From UMGS1532 sp045594795 (GTDB lineage: Bacteria; Bacillota; Clostridia; Oscillospirales; Acutalibacteraceae), in contig JAZNZF010000019.1 of the NCBI GenBank assembly GCA_045594795.1, positions 1 through 20,359 on the forward strand: a DNA stretch of 20,359 bases. Reading direction: 5' to 3'. A program made the translations under genes and the position numbers. Shown here piece by piece: positions 13,366-20,359 of this stretch (positions are counted from its first letter, which is position 1; every line of letters starts with the position of its first letter). The notes under the pieces were generated by a model, which searched no databases, was not told the origin of the DNA, and was given only the letters and a program-made list of their open reading frames with translations.

Positions 13366-16300
13366 TTATTTAGTTCTTACATACTTGTAAGTTGACCAAC
13401 CGGAATAATACTTTGTTTTACCAACAGTTTTATAGGTTCTGACTCTTACGTAGTATGTCTTTTTAGCACTCAAACTCTTCAAAGTGTACTTGGTGGTCCT
13501 ATAACTTGTGATGGTTTTAGTCTTAGCACTTGTAAACTTCTTAGAAGTTGAATATTGAATTTGATATCCGGTAACCTGCGTAGATTTCTTGGTAATCGCT
13601 ACTGTGATACGCTTCTTACCAGCAGTGAGTTTTGATACTGTTGTCTTGGCAGGATTAATCTTGAAGGTCAAGGTCTTAGTGCCGCTGTATTTGCCCTTCA
13701 TTTTTATAGTAACTTTGTAAGTTCCCACATTCTTTCTGCCACTTGCATAAGTAACTGTGTAGTCGGTGTTCTTCTTTAGTGTCTTGCCAGCCGAATCCTT
13801 AACAGTAACTGTCGGGGTTTTCACCTTGCCATTATAAGTATATGCAGCTGTCGACAGTTTGAAGGTCTTTGCATACTTAATAGCAGTGTTACTTGCAACT
13901 TTACCACATATGCTACACTTCTTAATCACACTACCGTTCTTTGTGAGTGTTGCTTTAGTAGTTGTTGTCTTGTAAGCATGTGTAATGGTTCGTGTTGCCT
14001 TACATACATTACAACTTGTGTCACAGTTGTTTGCGTAAGTATGTTTTATCGTGCGCTTTGCATTACAGTAATTACATGTGGTATCGCAACTATTAGAATA
14101 CTTATGTGCACCGACTGTACGGGTTTTACCGCAAATATCACATAACTTATCACAATTGTTGCTATAAGTATGAGTTGCTAGTTTCGCAATAGTGGAAGTT
14201 TTGGTTGCACCGCACTCTTTACAAGTATAGGTCTTTACACCTGCTGCCTTGCAAGTAGCTTTTTCGGTAACTTTACCCGAATCATAATTATGTGATAGTT
14301 TAGCGATAGTTTCAGTTTTAATAATATCTTTGCAAAGAGTACACTTGTAAGTTTTTGTTCCGGTAGTAGCACATGTTGCTTCCTTAGTTACTATTCCAGC
14401 ATCTGAATTATGGGATAACTTTTCACCAAAAGTCGCACCACACACTTCACAGGTTGCGGGCGATTTACAGGTCGCGTCAGCATAGTCGTGACCAAGTGCT
14501 TCACCTTCAGTGTCACCACACACCGTACATGTCATCGGTTCAGTACAGGTTGCATCTTTCCAATCATGCTTTATTTCACGAACTTCACTGCAGAGATTAC
14601 ATTTAGCATCGCAAGCATTATCGAAAATATGCTCCTCCGCTTCACGAGTTTTCCCACACAAATCACATGCGATATCGCAAGCAGAAATATATTTATGGGG
14701 TGCTTTACGAGATTCAAAACAAATATTACATTCACTGTCACAAACATCTGTAAAGGTGTGTTCTATTGCCCGAACTTCACCACAAATATTACAATCCATA
14801 TCACAAGAGTTTGTAAATTTATGTTCACTGGGTATACGAATCTCACCACAAAAATTACAATCTGCATCACAGTCGTTAGTATATGTGTGGGCTGAAGTAT
14901 TTGCACGAAGAGTATCGCAAACATCACAATGGGTATCACAAACACTTGAATATTGGTGTTCCGGCACTACGCGTTCTTCTTCACATTCGTTACAAAAAGC
15001 ATCGCATACATTATCATAAATGTGTGCTGGGACAGTACGTTCTAATTCACATATATTACAAATTTTATCGCAGGCATTATCGTAAATATGTTTAGACGGA
15101 ATACGCTCAAAACCACACGAATCACAAAAAGCATCACAAGCATTCGTATAACTGTGATCGCCTACTTCACGCTCTGCAAAACACAAATTACAAGTATCGT
15201 CGCAATCATTATCGTATTTATGTGGCGCTTTACGGAAATTACCGCAAATATTGCAGTCACGATCACATTCGTCAGTGTATGAATGTTCTATGGCCCTTTC
15301 AAAACCACAAATGTCACATGTTTCATCACAATCACTATCCCAACTATGATTACCTGTCGCTGGGATAATTGTGTTTTCGTTTCGTGTTGTATGACAAATA
15401 ATACATTTTTCATGCTTTATGCCTTCAACACCGCAATTATTTTCACTATCAATTACCCATTCAAAGCTATGTCCCTTTTCTCTTGTGACACCGCAAACAC
15501 TACAGTCTGTATCACAAGCGTTATCGTAAGTATGCGCTGCGCTACCAATACAACAGTTGTAATACCACATAGAATTCAATAAATCTTCATTACCATCAAA
15601 TATTGTAATATCAAGTTTTTGTTCTTGCGTACCGCAATAATATACGCTTTCAGGGCTGCAATAAGCAAACGCACAAATACCAATGTTTGTAACGCTAACA
15701 GGTATGGTGATGCTTGTAATACCGGAGCAACCTACAAATGCATAACTTCCAATGCTTGTTACACTATTGGGAATGGCAATACTCGTAAGTCCGTTGCAAA
15801 CGCGAAATGCACTATCACCTATAATTGTAACGCTGTCGGGGATGGTTATGCTTGTAAGATTCATACAACAGTAAAACGCATAATCACCTATACTCGTAAC
15901 ACTGTCAGGGATGATATATGTCGAATTAGTTTTTGCTCTTGGATACTGAATCAACACTGTTTTATCTTTATTAAACAAAACACCGCCCAATGAAGAATAC
16001 GTAGCATTTTCCTCAACAACATTTAATGCTACAAGACTATCGCATTCATAGAATGCATAATCACCTATATTCGTAACACTATCGGGGATAGTTACATTTG
16101 TAAGACTATCGCATCCATAGAATGCATAATCACCTATATTCGTAACACTATCGGGGATAGTTACACTTGTAATACTGGTACAACCATAAAATGCAAAATC
16201 GGCTATGCTCGTAACACCATCAAGTATAACTAAATCCGTTACAAGTTCACCATTCAAATAAAGATTTTCGGCATAATAAAAAGGGTTGGCGGCAGGGCTT

Positions 16301-19300
16301 TTAAATGAGATATTACACCATTTGGCAATATCAGTTACATATACATTTTCAAGGTTATAGCAATTATCAAATGCCCACAAGCCTATACTTGTAACGCTAT
16401 CGGGAATTGTTATACTTGTAAGACTTGTGCAACCAGAAAATGCTTGATAACCAATACTTGTTACACTATCCGGTATGGTTATGCTTTCAAGATAATAACA
16501 ATTATCAAATGCACTATCGCCTATACTAGTAACGCTATTACCAATTATAACCGAAGTCAGTGAACAACAATTATTGAATGCACTATCACCTATACTCGTA
16601 ACACTATCGGGGATTATTACACTTGTAAAGTTAGAACAACCAGAGAATGCATAATCACCTATACTCGTGACGCTGTCCGGAATAACTAATTCCGTTACAA
16701 GTTCACCGTTTAAATAAAAATTTTCAGCATAATTAAGCGGGTTGGAACCATAGTAATCAAAATCAATTTCGCACCATTTGGCGATATCAGTTACATATAC
16801 ATTTTCAAGGTTATAGCAATTATCAAATGCACCATGACCTATACTTGTAACGCTTTCGGGGATGGTTATACTTTCAAGGTTGGTACAACCACTAAATGCA
16901 TAAGAGTTGATAGTAGTACATGGAGAAGTGATTATTACTTCTTTAATACTTTTTGGTACACCACTATTATTCCCATATCCAAAAATATACCCAAAATGTG
17001 TATTTAGGGTTCCGTCTATAGTTGCGCCTATAAAAGGAAGGGTGATTTTTACAAGGTTTTGGCAACCATAAAACGCTGAAGAATGGATAGTTATAACACT
17101 ATTTGGCACCACAATGTTTGTAAGACCGGTGCAACCTGAAAATGCAGACGTTCCAATGCTTGTTACGCTATTTGGTATGTTAATGTTTGTAAGACTTGTG
17201 CAACCAGAAAACGCAGAATCATCAATGATTGTTACACTATTTGGTATGTTAATGCTTGTAAGACCGCGACAACCACTAAATGCTCCACCACCAAAGCTTG
17301 TTACACTATTTGGAATATTTATGCTTGTAAGACCAGTGCAATCGGAAAATGCATAATAACCAATGATTGTTACACTATTTGGAATATTTATGCTTGTAAG
17401 ACCGCGGCAACCGGAAAATGCACAATCGCCTATACTCGTGACACTATCTGGAATAACTAAATCCGTTACAAGTTCACCATTCAAATAAAGATTTTCAGCA
17501 TAATAAAGCGGGTTGGAATCAGAGGAATAAAAATCAACTTCGCACCATTTGGCGATATCAGTTACATACACACCTTCAAGGTTATAACAATCTTTAAATG
17601 CCCTCCAGTCTATACTTGTAACGCTATCGGGAATTGTTATACTTGTAAGACCGCGGCAATTATCAAATGCAGAATCACCTATACTTGTAACAGTATTTGG
17701 AATTGTCACGCTTGTAAGATACCGGCAATTATCAAATGCATAATTACCAATACTTGTGACGCCATCTTCAATAATAACAGAAGTAATACCTAAACCCCAA
17801 GGTGTTTCTGTTGAGTAGTTATAATCTCCCATTTTGCCATTGCCGGAAATCATCAATTCTGTACCATTAAGTGTCCAAATGCAATCGCCATTAATACCGC
17901 TGGGCTTTTCACGAAGCTCATTACAAATATTACAATATTTGTCATAAATATTATCGTAGATGTGCGGTGCCACCTCACGTTCCGCTTGGCACTCATTACA
18001 AATGCTATCACAAGCATTATCATAAGAGTGTGGCGCTACACGAATCTCACCACATTCGCTACAGTTTTCATCACATACATTATCATAAACGTGTGCTCCT
18101 ACCTTGCGTACATATGCGCACTCATTACAAATACTATCACATGCATTATCATAAATATGCGGCGCCTCACGAATCTCGCCGCACTCATTACAGTTTTCAT
18201 CGCATATATTATCATAGACGTGAGGGTCCACCTCGCGTTCGTATTCACACTCATTACAAATGCTATCACAAGCATTATCATAAGTATGCGGTGCCACACG
18301 CATATCATTACATTCATTACAACTTTCATCACATGCATTATCATAGACGTGCGGCGCCACCTCGCGTTCTGCTTGGCACGCATTGCAGATGCTATCGCAA
18401 GCATTATCATAAGTATGCGGTGCTTCACGAGTTTCTCCGCAATCATTGCAATCTATATCACAGTCATTGTTATATAAGTGACCGTTGGGTATGCGAGTCC
18501 AATCACAGTTATTACAATTGGCATCACAATTATAAGAATATGTATGCTCGTTTACGCAAGTGTTATAATGCCATGTTGCGTCGGTTAAAGGACCGTTATT
18601 GTAATTAATAGCAATAGAAGACTTATTGTCTGCACTACCTTTGTACCAAACATCTGCGAGAGAGTAACAACACCAAAATGCCTGTCTACCAACAGTCTTT
18701 AAACTGGAAGGGATAATAATACTTGTTAGCTTAGCACAGCTGTTAAATGCGTGTTCGCCAATACTTGTAACAGAGTTTCCAATGGTTATATTTTTAAGTG
18801 ACATACAACCGTAAAAAGCATATCCACTTATACTTGTTACACTTTCCGGCACCTCATAGTTTGCATTTATTTTACCAGCTGGATAATAAATTAATTTTTT
18901 TTGTTCTTTGTCAAATAAAACACCATTTATATCAGAAAAGTTTTCATTATCTTCATCAACATATATTCCAAAAGAATTATCATTTCTTAAGAATGCACAT
19001 TCACCAATACTTGTTACACTTTTAGGAATTGTTATACTTATAAGATTATAGCAACTGCGAAATGCATAACTCCCAATACTCGTAACACCATCTTCGATAA
19101 TAACAGAAGTGATACCAGAACCCCAAGGAATTTCTGTTAAGTAGTTATTATCATAATCACCCATTTTCCCATTGCCGGAAATCGTTAACTCTGTACCGTT
19201 AAGAGTCCAAATGCAATCGCCGGTAATCCCGCTAGGTTTTTCACGAAGCTCATTACAACCATTACAATATTTATCATAAATATCATCATAAGTGTGTTCT

Positions 19301-20283
19301 GGCGCTTCTCTATAATAATAACATTTATCGCATAGCCAATCACAAGCATTATCAAAATCATGATAACTTTTCATAATGCAACTTTCATAATACCAAGTTG
19401 CTGATAATAATTCTTCATTACCTTGCCAACTAACAAAAGGCTCACTATTTTCCGTTCCTCTATAATAAACATTATAAAGATGAACACAGCCATAAAACGC
19501 ATCAAGTGCGACTGTTTGCAAAGAATAACTGAGCGTTACATCCGTAAGAGAAGAGCAACCTTTAAACGCTCCTTCTCCAATTATAGAAGCCGTACCTGTA
19601 TTTGCGCTTTTAAGGGATTCACAATTCCAAAAAGCATAAGTTCCAATTCCGCTAATACTGTCTGGAATATCTATACTTGTCAAGTTTTTACAATTTTCAA
19701 ATGCAAAAGAATCAATGCCTTCAATACCTTTTGACATCTTAATGCTGATAAGACTAGTACAGTTTGCGAATGCGCTTTGACCTATATTCTTTACACTGTC
19801 AGGAATAATAACACCTGTTAGACTACTGCAATTTTTAAATGCTTCAATTCCAATGTATTCAACATTATTTGGAATTGAGATGTTTTTTAGGCTTGTGCAG
19901 TTACGAAAGGCATAATCACTAATACTCTCAACACCATTTGGAATGTTTATATTTTCCAAGCTTGTACAACCATCAAAAATACCGATATCTATAACGCTAG
20001 ATGGAATTTTAATTCCTGTGATATTAACACAATCTGGCATACCTAATATGCGCGTTACAGGATACCCCATAAATGTATCAGGAATAGTTACATAACCACT
20101 AATATTATTAGCAAAATTATAATCTGTGGAATCAATAGAAACCGTAACTTCACCATCAGTTATAGAATATACAAAACTGTTCTCATAATAATATTTTGTT
20201 TCTGCGCTAACTGTAAACGAAGCGAACGGTATTGTCGATAATAACAAGCAAATGATTAATATCGTTGCAAAAAATCTTTTCAT
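13366..20283 (-). CDS. Giant secreted BspA-like LRR protein with His-Cys3 repeat blocks
   Basis: A 2305-residue protein with a signal peptide (MKRFFATILIICLLLS, likely cut after SFTVSA near residue 27). Domains in order: LRR_5 block 1 (about 60-300); two Cys units (308-352); a KPSGI..GDCIWTLNG / ISGNGKMGDY segment; LRR block 2 (to about 575); ten Cys units (580-796); a second copy of the GDCIWTLNG segment; long LRR block 3 (to about 1575); a Cys-rich region (1584-2130); an MBG-like domain (about 2140-2211); and a fibronectin-III-like C-terminal domain (2212-2305). LRR units read LTSITIPDSVTSIGDSAF with period 23. Cys units read HxYxxxCDxxCxxC. No LPXTG or membrane anchor is visible, so wall attachment is unexplained. 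BspA-type LRR proteins of other bacteria bind host proteins or other cells; adhesion is inference. ATG 20283 has GAAAGGA upstream. Confidence 0.92.
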   Translation of the reverse strand: MKRFFATILIICLLLSTIPFASFTVSAETKYYYENSFVYSITDGEVTVSIDSTDYNFANNISGYVTIPDTFMGYPVTRILGMPDCVNITGIKIPSSVIDIGIFDGCTSLENINIPNGVESISDYAFRNCTSLKNISIPNNVEYIGIEAFKNCSSLTGVIIPDSVKNIGQSAFANCTSLISIKMSKGIEGIDSFAFENCKNLTSIDIPDSISGIGTYAFWNCESLKSANTGTASIIGEGAFKGCSSLTDVTLSYSLQTVALDAFYGCVHLYNVYYRGTENSEPFVSWQGNEELLSATWYYESCIMKSYHDFDNACDWLCDKCYYYREAPEHTYDDIYDKYCNGCNELREKPSGITGDCIWTLNGTELTISGNGKMGDYDNNYLTEIPWGSGITSVIIEDGVTSIGSYAFRSCYNLISITIPKSVTSIGECAFLRNDNSFGIYVDEDNENFSDINGVLFDKEQKKLIYYPAGKINANYEVPESVTSISGYAFYGCMSLKNITIGNSVTSIGEHAFNSCAKLTSIIIPSSLKTVGRQAFWCCYSLADVWYKGSADNKSSIAINYNNGPLTDATWHYNTCVNEHTYSYNCDANCNNCDWTRIPNGHLYNNDCDIDCNDCGETREAPHTYDNACDSICNACQAEREVAPHVYDNACDESCNECNDMRVAPHTYDNACDSICNECEYEREVDPHVYDNICDENCNECGEIREAPHIYDNACDSICNECAYVRKVGAHVYDNVCDENCSECGEIRVAPHSYDNACDSICNECQAEREVAPHIYDNIYDKYCNICNELREKPSGINGDCIWTLNGTELMISGNGKMGDYNYSTETPWGLGITSVIIEDGVTSIGNYAFDNCRYLTSVTIPNTVTSIGDSAFDNCRGLTSITIPDSVTSIDWRAFKDCYNLEGVYVTDIAKWCEVDFYSSDSNPLYYAENLYLNGELVTDLVIPDSVTSIGDCAFSGCRGLTSINIPNSVTIIGYYAFSDCTGLTSINIPNSVTSFGGGAFSGCRGLTSINIPNSVTIIDDSAFSGCTSLTNINIPNSVTSIGTSAFSGCTGLTNIVVPNSVITIHSSAFYGCQNLVKITLPFIGATIDGTLNTHFGYIFGYGNNSGVPKSIKEVIITSPCTTINSYAFSGCTNLESITIPESVTSIGHGAFDNCYNLENVYVTDIAKWCEIDFDYYGSNPLNYAENFYLNGELVTELVIPDSVTSIGDYAFSGCSNFTSVIIPDSVTSIGDSAFNNCCSLTSVIIGNSVTSIGDSAFDNCYYLESITIPDSVTSIGYQAFSGCTSLTSITIPDSVTSIGLWAFDNCYNLENVYVTDIAKWCNISFKSPAANPFYYAENLYLNGELVTDLVILDGVTSIADFAFYGCTSITSVTIPDSVTNIGDYAFYGCDSLTNVTIPDSVTNIGDYAFYECDSLVALNVVEENATYSSLGGVLFNKDKTVLIQYPRAKTNSTYIIPDSVTSIGDYAFYCCMNLTSITIPDSVTIIGDSAFRVCNGLTSIAIPNSVTSIGSYAFVGCSGITSITIPVSVTNIGICAFAYCSPESVYYCGTQEQKLDITIFDGNEDLLNSMWYYNCCIGSAAHTYDNACDTDCSVCGVTREKGHSFEWVIDSENNCGVEGIKHEKCIICHTTRNENTIIPATGNHSWDSDCDETCDICGFERAIEHSYTDECDRDCNICGNFRKAPHKYDNDCDDTCNLCFAEREVGDHSYTNACDAFCDSCGFERIPSKHIYDNACDKICNICELERTVPAHIYDNVCDAFCNECEEERVVPEHQYSSVCDTHCDVCDTLRANTSAHTYTNDCDADCNFCGEIRIPSEHKFTNSCDMDCNICGEVRAIEHTFTDVCDSECNICFESRKAPHKYISACDIACDLCGKTREAEEHIFDNACDAKCNLCSEVREIKHDWKDATCTEPMTCTVCGDTEGEALGHDYADATCKSPATCEVCGATFGEKLSHNSDAGIVTKEATCATTGTKTYKCTLCKDIIKTETIAKLSHNYDSGKVTEKATCKAAGVKTYTCKECGATKTSTIAKLATHTYSNNCDKLCDICGKTRTVGAHKYSNSCDTTCNYCNAKRTIKHTYANNCDTSCNVCKATRTITHAYKTTTTKATLTKNGSVIKKCSICGKVASNTAIKYAKTFKLSTAAYTYNGKVKTPTVTVKDSAGKTLKKNTDYTVTYASGRKNVGTYKVTIKMKGKYSGTKTLTFKINPAKTTVSKLTAGKKRITVAITKKSTQVTGYQIQYSTSKKFTSAKTKTITSYRTTKYTLKSLSAKKTYYVRVRTYKTVGKTKYYSGWSTYKYVRTK
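13890..15534 (-). repeat. C-terminal Cys-rich repeat block
   Basis: About 16 units fit HxYxxxCDxxCxxC, each 21-23 residues and mostly followed by a short Arg-containing spacer. Four longer variants interrupt them near 14570-14180 (for example GHDYADATCKSPATCEVCG). Units here differ more from each other than those of the middle block, suggesting an older array. Confidence 0.85.
16234..16371 (-). repeat. LRR-interrupting module, copy I
   Basis: Encodes VTDIAKWC followed by a variable stretch and YAENLYLNGELVTDLVI, an insertion between LRR units. Nearly identical DNA recurs at 16690-16827 and 17461-17598. Confidence 0.8.
16690..16827 (-). repeat. LRR-interrupting module, copy II
   Basis: Second copy of the VTDIAKWC...YLNGELVTE module, 456 bases from copy I. 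The centre differs between copies (EIDFDYYGSNP here) while both flanks are conserved. Confidence 0.8.
17461..17598 (-). repeat. LRR-interrupting module, copy III
   Basis: Third copy, 771 bases from copy II, with centre EVDFYSSDSNP. The three copies show that LRR block 3 grew by duplication of multi-repeat segments. Confidence 0.8.
17896..18546 (-). repeat. Middle Cys-rich repeat block with 129-bp super-repeat
   Basis: Ten HxYxxxCDxxCxxC units. Units 3-9 alternate between 22 and 21 residues (HTYDNACDSICNAC type and HVYDNACDESCNEC type), giving a 43-residue, 129-bp higher-order repeat. Identical DNA at 18271 and 18400 confirms the 129-base spacing. The last unit (17896 side) has lost its first Cys (IYDKYCNIC). 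Confidence 0.88.
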
Positions 20284-20331
20284 TTTAATATTCCTTTCAA
20301 CAATTATTTCGTCTTGCCGATAACATTAAAT

Positions 20332-20340
20332 TTATCCACA
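20332..20340 (+). promoter_or_regulatory. Single consensus DnaA box upstream of the LRR gene
   Basis: TTATCCACA is a perfect match to the DnaA-binding consensus, about 50 bases before the giant gene's start. One isolated 9-base match may be chance. I see no clear promoter in the remaining 76 bases to the window edge. Confidence 0.3.
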
Positions 20341-20359
20341 TTAAGTAGTTTGAGTTTTT

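Noticed and set aside
17896..18546. Regularly spaced short repeats that look like a CRISPR array
   Set aside because: The periods are 63 and 66 bases, multiples of three, in frame with a long reading frame, and the spacers are as conserved as the repeats. They are coding repeats.
14488..18608. Many plus-strand open frames opposite the giant gene
   Set aside because: They mirror the tandem coding repeats (runs of similar Ile/Thr/His-rich words), lack ribosome-binding sites, and fall inside one 2305-residue frame with a signal peptide and recognisable domains.

Overview
The window looks like chromosome from an AT-rich, low-GC Gram-positive anaerobe of the Clostridia (Bacillota). The signs are a sporulation sigma factor gene (sigK), purine-rich Shine-Dalgarno sites, frequent TTG/GTG starts, a D-lactate dehydrogenase and a giant BspA-like leucine-rich-repeat surface protein of the kind common in gut Firmicutes. 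I cannot name a genus from sequence reading alone.

Layout. (1) 1-994, minus strand: the 5' part of sigK (pro-sequence and region 2) breaks off after the codons for the conserved RCIEN motif and runs into foreign sequence. That sequence carries a two-HTH XRE regulator and a mini-ORF, chained by TAATG stop/start overlaps, and continues off the left edge. This is best read as one end of a skin-like element interrupting sigK. (2) 1059-2507, plus: a membrane-anchored SGNH hydrolase and an S51 peptidase, closed by a strong terminator. (3) 2518-9091, plus: a complete F-type ATP synthase operon with its own promoter, in the order AtpI-like, a, c, b, [b'-delta-alpha fusion], gamma, beta, epsilon. No free atpH or free-standing atpA exists; a 736-residue ORF joins a b'-like membrane/coiled-coil segment, the delta C-terminal domain and a full alpha subunit. 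Epsilon lacks its C-terminal helices. (4) 9099-9771: a single-gene unit for an unknown protein, then structured DNA and a bidirectional terminator. (5) 9805-10882, minus: a histidine phosphatase followed by ruvX/yqgF. (6) 10951-13007, plus: a 1-phosphofructokinase-type sugar kinase and D-lactate dehydrogenase, divergent from (5) with back-to-back promoters. (7) 13020-13260, plus: tRNA-Leu(UAG) with promoter and terminator. (8) 13302-20283, minus: one 2305-residue secreted repeat protein alternating LRR_5 blocks with His-Cys3 repeats, ending in MBG-like and fibronectin-III-like domains.

How the genes work together. The kinase/D-LDH pair and the ATP synthase fit a fermentative cell that uses glycolysis and keeps its ion gradient with an F-ATPase. 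The main novelty is the b'-delta-alpha fusion, because alpha is present three times per enzyme while delta and a b' subunit normally occur once. No start codon exists at the natural alpha boundary. Either the enzyme has an unusual stalk stoichiometry, or the protein is cleaved, or a shorter alpha is made from an internal start. The second point of interest is the interrupted sigK, which implies developmentally controlled DNA excision in the mother cell. No gene-free stretch exceeds about 200 bases.
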